From Candidatus Gastranaerophilales bacterium (lineage in GTDB: Bacteria; Cyanobacteriota; Vampirovibrionia; Gastranaerophilales; Gastranaerophilaceae): a DNA stretch of 64,000 nucleotides. The stretch is taken from the NCBI GenBank assembly GCA_944323425.1, contig CALUSL010000005.1:36722-100721 (forward strand), read 5' to 3'. Positions 35,161 through 44,782 of this stretch are shown one piece after another (position 1 is the first letter of the stretch; every line of letters starts with the position of its first letter). The position numbers were made by a program, and so were the translations under genes. The notes under the pieces are model-generated. The model saw nothing but the letters and a program-made list of their open reading frames with translations. It did not search any database and was not told the origin of the DNA.

Positions 35161-35277
35161 CTTCTCAAAAAATATACATGTTAAGAATTATTAAATTCAA
35201 TCAAAAAAATAGCAATTTTAAATCTTCATCTCTATTAAATAAGTAGAAAACCAGACATTATAATAAAGGGGAAAAAT

Positions 35278-36225
35278 ATGATACAAGCACCACAAGCTTA
35301 TACTCCTGTACAACAGCCTCAATACAGACAGCAGCCTCAGGTCAATGCTGTAAACATTCAGATTTTTGACCCGAAATCATTTGCCCAGCCGCAGTCTGCA
35401 TATGACATGCCGACTCAGTCTGTATACACTGTACCTACCCAATCTGTATACACACCCGCTCCGCAGCAGGCTCCGGTTCCCGTACCGCCTCCGGTTGTAA
35501 ATACACAGAACGTAAATCCGCCGGCTCCGCCGTCAGTTATACCTCCACAGCAGCCGACTCAACAGGCTCCAGTTCAGCAGCCTGCAGCACCTCAAGCACC
35601 GGAACAGGCTCCAGCCGCTCCGACCATTGACACTAAAGCAATGGCTGCAGAAGTAAACTCAAGCAATCTCGAAACAGCCGGTGCTGCTATTGAAAAAATT
35701 GCTGACATAGCTCAGCACAATCCTCAGCAAGCAAAGCAGCTTCTTGATCAGGAATTGATGGAAAGCTTGCTCGGTGTAATCGCTAAAGATACAACTCAGC
35801 TTCAGGATGCTACTCCGAAACAGCTCGAATTGAGACAACAGCTTCTTGAAGGCAAAACATTAACACCTGAAGAAACTGCTGAAGCTCAAAAGATTTCAGA
35901 AAAAGAAATGGCTGACAGAAACAAACAGTATGCTTTGTTCACAGTAGCAATCCTCCAGGATTTACTCATCAAAGAATTCCAGGCACAAAACAATGTAACA
36001 CCTGACATAAAAGACCTGCCCGGTATGGAACAAATCGTATCTACAATTAAAGACAGCAGCTCACCAATGCTGAGAGCAAGCGGTCTGGCAGCCCTCGCTT
36101 ACAACGCAAGACCTGAATACAAACCGGTTATGGAAGAAATCTTTAACCTCTCAAAACAGGATGAAGACCCGAATGTAAGAAAGGTTGCTGAGGACGGACT
36201 CACAAAACTTGCCGGTATACAATAG
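35278..36225 (+). CDS. Unknown protein: Pro/Gln-rich N-terminus plus HEAT-like helical domain
   Basis: Residues 1-120 of this 315-residue protein are disordered and rich in Pro, Gln and Ala; they open with MIQAPQAYTPVQQ and share VNAVNIQIFDPKSFAQP with the 34916 protein. Residues ~125-315 form a helical repeat region: NLETAGAAIEKIADIAQHNP, ASGLAALAYNARPEYKPVM and DPNVRKVAEDGLTKLAG, a HEAT/armadillo-like pattern. No signal peptide or membrane segment. GGGGAAAAAT precedes the ATG and a strong terminator follows. Function unknown; HEAT-like domains usually mediate protein contacts. Confidence 0.85.
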   Translation: MIQAPQAYTPVQQPQYRQQPQVNAVNIQIFDPKSFAQPQSAYDMPTQSVYTVPTQSVYTPAPQQAPVPVPPPVVNTQNVNPPAPPSVIPPQQPTQQAPVQQPAAPQAPEQAPAAPTIDTKAMAAEVNSSNLETAGAAIEKIADIAQHNPQQAKQLLDQELMESLLGVIAKDTTQLQDATPKQLELRQQLLEGKTLTPEETAEAQKISEKEMADRNKQYALFTVAILQDLLIKEFQAQNNVTPDIKDLPGMEQIVSTIKDSSSPMLRASGLAALAYNARPEYKPVMEEIFNLSKQDEDPNVRKVAEDGLTKLAGIQ

Positions 36226-36250
36226 ATTGAATACCTTATGTCATAAAAAG

Positions 36251-36280
36251 AAAAAGCAGTTAGTAAAATAACTGCTTTTT
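36251..36280 (+). terminator. Rho-independent terminator
   Basis: Perfect 12-base arms AAAAAGCAGTTA and TAACTGCTTTTT around GTAAAA, followed by further Ts, 25 bases after the stop codon at 36225. Confidence 0.9.
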
Positions 36281-36340
36281 TCGTTTATTCGTGGAACAAA
36301 TTTAAAAGACATCCGTCTTATCTGTAGAAGAGGATACAAA

Positions 36341-36370
36341 GAATGCCCGCGCAAACATGCACAGGCATTC
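36341..36370 (-). terminator. Hairpin ending the 30-residue membrane-protein gene
   Basis: GAATGCC and GGCATTC pair around an inner GTGCA/TGCGC stem. On the minus strand the hairpin is followed by TTTGTATCC, a poor T-run. It lies 26 bases after the stop codon of the small ORF at 36397. Confidence 0.5.
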
Positions 36371-36396
36371 ACAAAATCTTTTTCATACGGCGGGGA

Positions 36397-36489
36397 TTAA
36401 TGTGCTGTTTTTTCTTCCATAAAAGATGGAATAGCAATAAATGCGAAATACATTAATAAGCCAAATGCTACTAAACTTAAAATTTCCAT
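36397..36489 (-). CDS. Single-TM small membrane protein (30 residues)
   Basis: MEILSLVAFGLLMYFAFI opens this 30-residue ORF, which is one hydrophobic helix followed by a charged tail MEEKTAH. AGGTGA lies upstream of the ATG at 36489, a TATAAT box is at about 36522, and a hairpin follows the stop. The pattern resembles the tiny accessory subunits of membrane complexes (for example CydX, KdpF, PetN-size proteins), but I cannot assign a partner. Confidence 0.62.
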   Translation of the reverse strand: MEILSLVAFGLLMYFAFIAIPSFMEEKTAH

Positions 36490-36711
36490 GATGTCACCTG
36501 CTGATTACCTATTTACATAATTATAATTCCCAGAATTAAAAAATTTTAAACACTATTTAACGTATTTTTTTTAAATTTTGACAAAATAAGGAGAATAACA
36601 CTAAAAAATTGGTAAATATTTATTTAAGAATAAGAAACTTTAAGCAAAAAATCGCCCTGCACAACAAAAAATAAGTTTATATAGAGAAGTTTTTATAGTA
36701 TTGTGAGGATT

Positions 36712-37047
36712 ATGATGAATAAGAAATTTTTGGACACAATATTGTCAGATATGTGCTGTTCTGACTGTAGAACGGATTTTACTGCAGATTCCGTTAAAAT
36801 AATCAGGCAAGAAAAAGATTTGTATGTAGTTCAAATCATCTGCACAAAGTGCGGAAAGGCTTTTGGTATGGCTTTATTCGGAAATTGCGCGGATAAAAAT
36901 AAAAATTACGCAGACAATGACCTTGTTCTTGAAATTCAGGACGGTCCCGATGCAATAAATTACGATGATGTAATTGATGCACACAAATTTATACAGAGTC
37001 TCGATGCAGATTGGCAAAAGCATATACCGGAAAATCTCAGAAAATAA
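36712..37047 (+). CDS. Small zinc-ribbon-like protein
   Basis: This ~111-residue protein has a CCSDC motif (15-19) and CTKC (44-47), spaced for a zinc ribbon. The C-terminal half is acidic and helical (DDVIDAHKFIQSLDADWQKH). GAGG precedes two adjacent ATGs (36712 and 36715), either of which may start. It is monocistronic, with a terminator at 37082. The region 36490-36711 upstream is very AT-rich and holds the promoter of the small minus-strand ORF. No family assigned. Confidence 0.82.
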   Translation: MMNKKFLDTILSDMCCSDCRTDFTADSVKIIRQEKDLYVVQIICTKCGKAFGMALFGNCADKNKNYADNDLVLEIQDGPDAINYDDVIDAHKFIQSLDADWQKHIPENLRK

Positions 37048-37081
37048 CAAATATCATCAAAAAATTTTTTACAGTAAAAAT

Positions 37082-37109
37082 TTACCCGACCGTACACACA
37101 GGCGGGTAA
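37082..37109 (+). terminator. Rho-independent terminator
   Basis: TTACCCG (37082-37088) pairs with CGGGTAA (37103-37109); ATATATTTTTTC follows. It ends the zinc-ribbon gene at 37047. Confidence 0.78.
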
Positions 37110-37132
37110 TATATTTTTTCTCAACACTTTAA

Positions 37133-37138
37133 TATATT
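37133..37138 (+). promoter_or_regulatory. -10 box giving a leaderless mRNA (second MlaD gene)
   Basis: TATATT ends exactly six bases before the ATG at 37145; no Shine-Dalgarno sequence is present. Confidence 0.5.
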
Positions 37139-37144
37139 TTCCAT

Positions 37145-38053
37145 ATGAAAAAATTTATAAGAAACATATGGGCAAAACACAAATTAATACTGGCATTGGT
37201 TATTATTTTAATCACATGTCTTGTAATATTTTACAAAATGGTCATGTATACCTATATTACAGTAAGGTTTAAAGAAGCAAGACCGTTTCACCACCATGCA
37301 CCAGTGTATTACAAAGGGCATAAAATCGGAAAAATCAGTCATGTCAGACATAGCAAGGATTATCAGTACACCCTGGCAAAGCTTGTAATCTATCCGCATG
37401 ATTTAAACCTGCCCGAAAACATCAGTGCAAAATTAAAGATTATTAAACGCGGCAGATTTGAAAAGGATTATGTAGATCTCATTTATCCGCAAAATCCTAC
37501 ACCGATAAGACTTAAAAACAAATCTGTAATAGAAGGTACAACAACAATCGATGCTCATTCATATTTTTCGAGTCTTGATACAGCAAATTTAGAAGCAATG
37601 CAGAAAAATGCGTCAGATACTCTTGCGAATCTTGAAAGCAGCACTGCGGGTCTGAATGAACTCTTATCCATGGTTAATTCAATTGTTGAGGAAAACAGAG
37701 AAAATATAAATCTTTCGGCTAAAAATCTTGCAGCTGCATCTTTGAACACAAATGCGCTGACTACACGCATAGACAAAGCAATAACACAGGAAAAACTTCA
37801 GGCAGTTTTGGACAATATTGATGCCGCAAGTACCAACGTAAAATCCATTACACAAACATTTACCGGCGTAAGTGAAAACCTCGGCGGCACGACCGGCGCA
37901 ATAGGACAGAGTATGCCAATGCTTGAATGCGCACTTGCTAATGCAACAGCAATCAGTGCAAATCTCAGAGAAATTACAACAGGTATAAAATGCACGATGA
38001 AAAAGCCGTTCGGCGGTCTAAGAATCCTTTTTGGGAAAAGTATAACAAAGTGA
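37145..38053 (+). CDS. MlaD/MCE-domain protein with helical C-terminus
   Basis: This 302-residue protein has one N-terminal transmembrane helix (about 13-35, LILALVIILITCLVIFYKM), an MCE domain (about 40-130: ARPFHHHAPVYYKGHKIGK, then LKIIKRGRFEKDYVDLIYP) and a long helical tail (about 140-290) with heptad-like Asn/Ala/Thr repeats that could form the tube part of an MCE hexamer. Role: lipid transport across the periplasm. No ABC-type partner genes are adjacent. It is longer than the MlaD protein at 16322 and shares the leaderless promoter arrangement. Confidence 0.85.
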   Translation: MKKFIRNIWAKHKLILALVIILITCLVIFYKMVMYTYITVRFKEARPFHHHAPVYYKGHKIGKISHVRHSKDYQYTLAKLVIYPHDLNLPENISAKLKIIKRGRFEKDYVDLIYPQNPTPIRLKNKSVIEGTTTIDAHSYFSSLDTANLEAMQKNASDTLANLESSTAGLNELLSMVNSIVEENRENINLSAKNLAAASLNTNALTTRIDKAITQEKLQAVLDNIDAASTNVKSITQTFTGVSENLGGTTGAIGQSMPMLECALANATAISANLREITTGIKCTMKKPFGGLRILFGKSITK

Positions 38054-38082
38054 GCTATTTATTTTTTCAAAAAAGTAAATTG

Positions 38083-38111
38083 TTGATTTTTTTTTAAAAC
38101 CATTAGATAAT
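38083..38111 (+). promoter_or_regulatory. Promoter giving a leaderless mRNA (TPR protein)
   Basis: TTGATT (38083-38088) and GATAAT (38106-38111) are 17 bases apart; the -10 box ends six bases before the ATG at 38118. No Shine-Dalgarno sequence. Confidence 0.65.
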
Positions 38112-38117
38112 ATTGGC

Positions 38118-40103
38118 ATGAAACGGAGAGTTATTGTAGCATTATCTTTACTGCTGGCAGCGCAGTCACTTGTATCCGACGCAAAAATGAGCGACGATGC
38201 ATACAAGCTTTTTCAAAATGCGAATGCCCTGGAAAAGCAAAACAAATATCTGGAAGCTGTTGACCAGCTAAAAAGCGCACTCGAACTGTCTCCTGATGAA
38301 GCTATTCTTTATATAAAGCTTGGCGGAATGTACTCTGAAATTGGTGACTGGAACAACGCGCTTATTGCTTACAAAAAGGCTATAAAATTAAAGCCTAATG
38401 ATGCTGTTGTATATATCAGTATCGGTAATATATTACAGCAGCAAAATGATTATGACAATGCGTTTATGGCTTACAATCAAGCTCTCACTATATTCCCCGA
38501 ATACAAATACAATTACCTGAACCTTGCTAATGTCAAAGCTCTTCAAGGTGACAATGTCGAAGCCGTACAGTATTTCAAAACATTTCTGGGATATTATCCT
38601 GACAACACCGAGGCAAGAGAGAATCTCGCATCTATTTATATGAGGCTCGACAAATATCAGGACGCTGCGGATGAGTATGCTGAATTATACACAAAAAATC
38701 CTGCAACTTTTAAAGAATTTTCAAACTACGGGCTTGCAATGCTCAAATCAGGCGACTACCCGAATGCTGCTGAAATGTTGAAAAATGCAATCCGTGAAGA
38801 TGCAAATGACTATACTGCGCACGGAAATTTGGCTATTGCTTATGTAAAACTCCAAAAAGAAGAACTTGCGTTGATTGAATTCAGAAAGGCTTTTGAAATA
38901 AAGCCTGATTTGCATTATTTGAAATTTGATTATGCAAATCTCCTTGCAGATATGGGTAAAACACAAGATGCCATTGAAAAATACAATGAATATCTGACTT
39001 ATTATCCTAAAGACGAAATGGGTTATTTTAATCTCGGTATTGTTTATCAAAAAACAGAACAGTATAACAAGGCTATTGTCGCATACAACAAAGCTCTCAC
39101 GCTCACACCCGATAATGACGAGATAAAAAGAGAACTTGCACGCTGCTACCACTTAAATAAGAATTACAGTGATGCTATCAAAGTTTATGATGAACTTCTG
39201 GTCAAAAACAAAGATGATTACAATTTGCTCTTCAATAAAGCAATAGCTCTCCATGCAACAGGAAGTTATGAGCCTGCAATTGCAATTTACAAAAATCTTT
39301 ACTCTAAAAAGCCGGAAGAAAAGGTAAAAGAATATCTCTCAAAAGCTTACATTGCACAGGGTAATGCCTATGCCGATGAAAAGAACCAGAGAAAAGCCAT
39401 AAGCAGCTATGAAGAAGCTGTTGCACTGGATTCTAACGATGTAAACGCAAGAAGGCTTATTGCAAAATCATATGATGAGCTTGGCATAAAAACAAAAGCA
39501 ATTGAGCAGTATGAACGTGCAATGGAAATTGACCCGAATAACAAGCGGGTTATTGTTGATTATGCAAATACTCTATCTAAATACGACCGCCTAGAAGAAG
39601 CCCAGGCTGCATTTAATAAAGTTATTGCTATGGATGAAACGGTTTTTGACGCGCACGTAGGGCTCGCTGATACATATGCTAAAGAGAAGAAAGCTGATGA
39701 TGCTATTGCCGAATATAGCAGAGCAGTTGCGCTTAATCCGAATGATACGGCAACTCTTATAAAACTTGGAAATATATACAAAGAAAAACAGTGCACTGAT
39801 ATTGCGCTTCAATACTATGAAAAAGCTCTTGATATAAATTACAAAAACACAGACGCGCTTTACAATGCAGGACTCTGCTATGCTGAACTGAAAAATCTTT
39901 CAAAAGCTAAAGAACTTCTGGAAAAAGCAATAACAATAGATCCTAACTATTCATATGCATATTATGCGCTGGCTCTGGCTTATGAAAAAGAAAAGAACAT
40001 TGATGCTGCTATTGAAAATTATCAGAAGTTTCTTGATTTGTCCAATGACAACGCATTGAAATCAGAAATTAAAGCAAAAATCAATTATCTGAAATCAAAG
40101 TAG
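38118..40103 (+). CDS. Secreted protein made of ~17 TPR repeats
   Basis: This 661-residue protein opens with a signal peptide (MKRRVIVALSLLLAAQSLVS) followed by almost continuous 34-residue tetratricopeptide repeats to the C-terminus; examples are AVDQLKSALELSPDEAILYI, AIEQYERAMEIDPNNKRVIV and AKELLEKAITIDPNYSYAYY. TPR superhelices bind proteins or act as assembly scaffolds, here probably in the periplasm. A 135-residue protein follows after nine bases. Its leaderless promoter is a good match to consensus. Confidence 0.93.
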   Translation: MKRRVIVALSLLLAAQSLVSDAKMSDDAYKLFQNANALEKQNKYLEAVDQLKSALELSPDEAILYIKLGGMYSEIGDWNNALIAYKKAIKLKPNDAVVYISIGNILQQQNDYDNAFMAYNQALTIFPEYKYNYLNLANVKALQGDNVEAVQYFKTFLGYYPDNTEARENLASIYMRLDKYQDAADEYAELYTKNPATFKEFSNYGLAMLKSGDYPNAAEMLKNAIREDANDYTAHGNLAIAYVKLQKEELALIEFRKAFEIKPDLHYLKFDYANLLADMGKTQDAIEKYNEYLTYYPKDEMGYFNLGIVYQKTEQYNKAIVAYNKALTLTPDNDEIKRELARCYHLNKNYSDAIKVYDELLVKNKDDYNLLFNKAIALHATGSYEPAIAIYKNLYSKKPEEKVKEYLSKAYIAQGNAYADEKNQRKAISSYEEAVALDSNDVNARRLIAKSYDELGIKTKAIEQYERAMEIDPNNKRVIVDYANTLSKYDRLEEAQAAFNKVIAMDETVFDAHVGLADTYAKEKKADDAIAEYSRAVALNPNDTATLIKLGNIYKEKQCTDIALQYYEKALDINYKNTDALYNAGLCYAELKNLSKAKELLEKAITIDPNYSYAYYALALAYEKEKNIDAAIENYQKFLDLSNDNALKSEIKAKINYLKSK

Positions 40104-40112
40104 CGGGTGCTT

Positions 40113-40520
40113 ATGTCTCTCGGGTCAGTTGTAAAAATGTCATTATCTTTTATGATTGCTGCATTTGGCGCCGGTGACAAACCTTTGCTGTTATTTAATA
40201 CTCAGCCGATTACACCCGCCACAATAAACCAGCCTTCCAGACATTTTCGGGTTGGAGAACCGGTTCATTACGCTCTTATAAACCCTAAAGGATTCAAGAG
40301 CGATTACATACGTGTTCAGGTGATTAAAAAAGAAGAAAAAACTGCACACTGGGGATACTCAATCTACTGGGCAAAAGACTACAAAATTGATTCAACAAAA
40401 GATAATTATGTAAATTATGTTGTAATAAACCGTCCGGGATACTACTTTATGCAGATATACGGATTTAACGATTTTGACAGAGTTATAGCCAGAAATGATT
40501 TCTGGGTAGTTGACCAATGA
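40113..40520 (+). CDS. Unknown protein, likely beta-sandwich, after the TPR gene
   Basis: This ~135-residue protein has a hydrophobic N-terminus (VKMSLSFMIAAFGAG) that may be a signal sequence, then beta-rich sequence (FRVGEPVHYALINPKGF, YIRVQVIKKEEKT, RPGYYFMQIYGFNDF), typical of an Ig-like or beta-sandwich fold. It begins nine bases after the TPR gene (ATG at 40113; an in-frame GTG at 40107 is an alternative) and overlaps the next gene by four bases. Family not recognised. Confidence 0.8.
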   Translation: MSLGSVVKMSLSFMIAAFGAGDKPLLLFNTQPITPATINQPSRHFRVGEPVHYALINPKGFKSDYIRVQVIKKEEKTAHWGYSIYWAKDYKIDSTKDNYVNYVVINRPGYYFMQIYGFNDFDRVIARNDFWVVDQ

Positions 40521-40921
40521 AAGAACTGATTCAATATCTCAAATTCTATGTTTCAAAACTCTTTACCTCAAAATACATTGTAAAGGGAAAATGTAATATG
40601 TGCGGTGTTTGCTGCCGTAACATAGTATTCTATATTATGGACGAAACCGTAAAAACTGAAGAAGAATTTGAAAGAATGAAAAAATTCAACAAGGTCTACA
40701 ACAATTTTTCCATATCAGGAAGAAAAGCTGACGGAACTCTTCTTTTTAAATGCAACTCTCTTCAGGATGACGGGAAATGCAGGGACTATCTTTTCCGTTC
40801 CATATACTGCAGGCGGTATCCCAATCTGGGAAACAAAATCCACTCAGGAAAATACGAAACCTTTGACGGCTGCGGGTATAATATAGAAGTAAATAAAAAA
40901 TTCAAATCATATCTTGAATAA
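40517..40921 (+). CDS. YkgJ-family cysteine cluster protein
   Basis: This 134-residue protein has the CNMCGVCCRNI motif (26-36) and the second group CNSLQDDGKCRDY...IYCRRYP, the signature of the YkgJ/putative zinc- or iron-chelating domain family. Eight cysteines could hold an Fe-S cluster or metal. Molecular function is unknown for most of the family. Its ATG overlaps the previous stop (ATGA), so the three genes 38118-40921 form one operon. Confidence 0.87.
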   Translation: MKELIQYLKFYVSKLFTSKYIVKGKCNMCGVCCRNIVFYIMDETVKTEEEFERMKKFNKVYNNFSISGRKADGTLLFKCNSLQDDGKCRDYLFRSIYCRRYPNLGNKIHSGKYETFDGCGYNIEVNKKFKSYLE

Positions 40922-40936
40922 AAGATATCGACTTTT

Positions 40937-41818
40937 TTATTGAGCCTTGTCCCGTTTGGAGAGAGTCTCTTCAAAAGCAGCCATTGTCTCAACTCCGACA
41001 ATCTGTTCGAGAGCAGCTCGTTTTGACAGATAGTCAGCAGTAACCTTGCTTTGTGTTTGGAGTGCTGCACGATAGTATGCATCCACCATAATAACTTGAT
41101 CCTTTGTCATTCCGTTGGACTCAAGAAACATTTTTCTTCGTTTTGCAACAATTGTATCTGACTGTATCAAAGCTTTTCTGGCACTTATATAGTCAAAATA
41201 ATAGTTTACGATTTTTCGCTGCAATTCTTCTATTTTTCGAATTAACACAACCATATCAGCGTCATTAACCTTTGAAAATCTGTAATTCAAATCCTTATTA
41301 TCTACAGAGAGCTGTCCGAGCATTGTACTTCCCATTATGGTAGATAATGCAGCAACCGGATTTCCCATTCCTATACCCGCCATACTTCCGACAGTCGCAA
41401 GCGGTTGAATAATTTTTTTAACTATATTCGGATTCGGTTTATCCTCATCAGGATTTGACAGCTTGTATATAATGAATTTTACTGTCTCACTGTTTTGTGC
41501 AGCCCCTACCCATAGAAATTTTATGTCATCAAGAACCTGAGCCTGGTCAGCCTCTGTTTCGTTAATTATTTCTTTAGATATCTTGTTTAGACTCAAATCA
41601 GCATATGTAATATCCTTAATTATTTCAGCATCGTGTTCCAATTTGGCTTTTATTTCATTATCTTTTTGTGTATCCACAATTTTAAAAACCTTTTCAGGAA
41701 CATCTTCAGTACCCAGTCTTTGTGATGGCGGCTGAGGTGCAGTCAGCTCATCAAGTGTTATTGCCAGAGACGGCTGAGAAAAAGCAATAATTAGCAGAAA
41801 TATCAGTATTTTTTTCAT
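40937..41818 (-). CDS. Secreted helical protein, paralogue of 41815-42792
   Basis: This 293-residue protein has a signal peptide (MKKILIFLLIIAFSQPSLA) and a mostly helical mature part. It shares a motif with its neighbour: IKFLWVGAAQNSETVKFIIY here and IENLWHATLDNNNIIKFAMK there, and both end in long amphipathic helices. The helical hairpins recall TolC-like proteins but no such family signature is present. AGGAGGT precedes the ATG, which overlaps the upstream gene's stop by four bases. Confidence 0.82.
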   Translation of the reverse strand: MKKILIFLLIIAFSQPSLAITLDELTAPQPPSQRLGTEDVPEKVFKIVDTQKDNEIKAKLEHDAEIIKDITYADLSLNKISKEIINETEADQAQVLDDIKFLWVGAAQNSETVKFIIYKLSNPDEDKPNPNIVKKIIQPLATVGSMAGIGMGNPVAALSTIMGSTMLGQLSVDNKDLNYRFSKVNDADMVVLIRKIEELQRKIVNYYFDYISARKALIQSDTIVAKRRKMFLESNGMTKDQVIMVDAYYRAALQTQSKVTADYLSKRAALEQIVGVETMAAFEETLSKRDKAQ

Positions 41819-42792
41819 GAGTTTTGACCTCCTGTCGGGGGTTTAGAAGGAAGGGGCGCAACAGGCGCAACTTTTTTTGTTTGCTGCGGCTGTTTTTGCG
41901 GTTCTTTCCGGGGTTCTTTTTGGGTTTTCTTGTCCGACTTTACAGGGGCATTACCAGCTGTAGGGGGAGTCTTTACATCCGGTTGTTTCACAGAAAACAG
42001 TTCATTTTTAAATGCGTACTGATATAAATTCAGATTTTCAACAGCTTTTTTCCCGGCAAGTCTTTGCAAATCCATTTCATACTTTTTTGCCTGTTCTATT
42101 AGCTGAGACTCTTCAAAAAGTAAGTCGTCATACATTGATGAAGAGACTATAATTTCCATTTTATCCCCGTTTTTAAGAGCATTATTATAATTTTTATTGT
42201 ATAAAACAAGTCTCTGACGTGTATCTTTTATCTGGTTAAGAACAGCCTTGTAGTTGTAATATGAGTTTATGATTGTATCCTGTAATGATTCAATCATGCC
42301 GGCAAGTTCAATAAGCTCAGTATCGGTAAGAGGCATTTCTTTGGGATTGTTATGCCTGTTTATGTAGTTATTTGCCAGCTGTCCCGTTGCGTAAGATGCC
42401 GACTGTACCATGTAGTTTGCACCCATAAACCCGGGTATAAAAGAGGCACCATTCACAAGAGCTGATATTGATTTTGCCATAATAGAGGAATGTATTCGCC
42501 GCTGACTTTCGGGAACAGAAAGTTTTTTCATTGCGAATTTAATAATATTGTTATTGTCCAGTGTTGCATGCCAGAGATTTTCTATATCTTCGAGGTCTTT
42601 TTGCTGCTGAAGATTAACCAGTCCTTCTTTCGCAGTTTTTTCATCAATTGTCAGACTCTTTTCATCATGAACAATTTTCGGGTCAAGTTTCAGAGAATTT
42701 TTTTGCACTGATTCAAGACCGATTTCAGCTGCAAATGTCTGTGAAATCGTAAGAAAAAGAATGAAAACCGTAACTATTCTCTTCATCGACAC
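41815..42792 (-). CDS. Secreted helical protein with Pro/Lys/Gln-rich tail
   Basis: This 325-residue protein has a signal peptide (MKRIVTVFILFLTISQTFA at 3-21) and a helical core of ~250 residues paralogous to the downstream protein (LWHATLDNNNIIKFAMKKLS). The C-terminus from ~270 is low complexity: KTQKEPRKEPQKQPQQTKK then PLPSKPPTGG, likely unfolded. GAGGGGAG precedes the ATG. The two genes are translationally coupled and convergent with the YkgJ operon. Function unknown. Confidence 0.82.
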   Translation of the reverse strand: MSMKRIVTVFILFLTISQTFAAEIGLESVQKNSLKLDPKIVHDEKSLTIDEKTAKEGLVNLQQQKDLEDIENLWHATLDNNNIIKFAMKKLSVPESQRRIHSSIMAKSISALVNGASFIPGFMGANYMVQSASYATGQLANNYINRHNNPKEMPLTDTELIELAGMIESLQDTIINSYYNYKAVLNQIKDTRQRLVLYNKNYNNALKNGDKMEIIVSSSMYDDLLFEESQLIEQAKKYEMDLQRLAGKKAVENLNLYQYAFKNELFSVKQPDVKTPPTAGNAPVKSDKKTQKEPRKEPQKQPQQTKKVAPVAPLPSKPPTGGQNS

Positions 42793-42896
42793 TCCCCTCT
42801 AATACATTTTTATATCACATAATTTTTATATAATCCCGAAAAAAAGATAAATTATATAAAATGTTTACATAACCGGCATAAGCGCGAAATTTCTGA

Positions 42897-44252
<1,356 letters not shown>

Positions 44253-44273
44253 CTAAAAATGTATGAAATAAAC

Positions 44274-44299
44274 AAAAAAGCCCGATTTTGGGCTTTTTT
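44274..44299 (+). terminator. Bidirectional terminator between purA and a small-protein operon
   Basis: Ten-base arms AAAAAAGCCC and GGGCTTTTTT around GATTTT. Both strands have T-runs, and convergent genes end on both sides. Confidence 0.9.
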
Positions 44300-44412
44300 T
44301 ATAAAAGTTTATTTTGTTTTTTATCAATTTTTTGACAGCGTATAAATGCAAATAATACAGTTACTGTAACTATAATTATTCCTAGTATCTGTCCAAAAAT
44401 TTGCATATTCAT
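44299..44412 (-). CDS. Single-TM small membrane protein (37 residues)
   Basis: MNMQIFGQILGIIIVTVTVL begins this 37-residue ORF: one hydrophobic helix then a Lys-rich tail (RCQKIDKKQNKLL). GGAGG lies eight bases upstream. Its ATG overlaps the stop of the 81-residue gene (ATGA), so the two are coupled. It ends at the purA terminator. Confidence 0.66.
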   Translation of the reverse strand: MNMQIFGQILGIIIVTVTVLFAFIRCQKIDKKQNKLL

Positions 44413-44654
44413 TCTTTTTCCTCCCGTGCATTAAGGTATGCTGCAAGATTATTTACAAATTCCAATTTCGTCACAAAAGCAAAAGTTAAACAAATAAAAA
44501 TAACCAATGCAATTAATCCAAAAATCATTCGTTGTATTGAGTATTCTGTTAAAAAAAGAAATGTTATTCCTGCACCGCATGTAATAAACATTCCTGTCCA
44601 TAGTAATCCTATAAGTTGCAAATCAATTTTTAAATTTCTGTCTGTGTATTTCAT
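44409..44654 (-). CDS. Two-TM small membrane protein (81 residues)
   Basis: This 81-residue protein has two predicted transmembrane helices (about 13-34 and 42-63) flanked by charged ends (MKYTDRNLKID, LNAREEKE). The promoter TTGACT-16-TAGAAT ends six bases before the ATG, with no ribosome-binding site, so the mRNA is leaderless. It is coupled to a 37-residue membrane ORF. Family unknown. Confidence 0.72.
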   Translation of the reverse strand: MKYTDRNLKIDLQLIGLLWTGMFITCGAGITFLFLTEYSIQRMIFGLIALVIFICLTFAFVTKLEFVNNLAAYLNAREEKE

Positions 44655-44660
44655 TGTTTT

Positions 44661-44688
44661 ATTCTAACATTTTTTGATTTTAAGTCAA
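44661..44688 (-). promoter_or_regulatory. Promoter giving a leaderless mRNA (two-TM protein)
   Basis: On the minus strand TTGACT (44683-44688) and TAGAAT (44661-44666) are 16 bases apart; six bases separate the -10 box from the ATG at 44654. Confidence 0.68.
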
Positions 44689-44782
44689 AATAAAAATTGT
44701 ACCGTTTTTCCCACTCTTCACTCTTATAATTGATGTTATAATCACTTAATTATAAGCAGAGTCAATGTAATTACCGGAATTA

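Noticed and set aside
44733..44756. CTTATAATT/AATTATAAG hairpin as a terminator
   Set aside because: The arms pair but no T-run follows on either strand, so termination is not supported.
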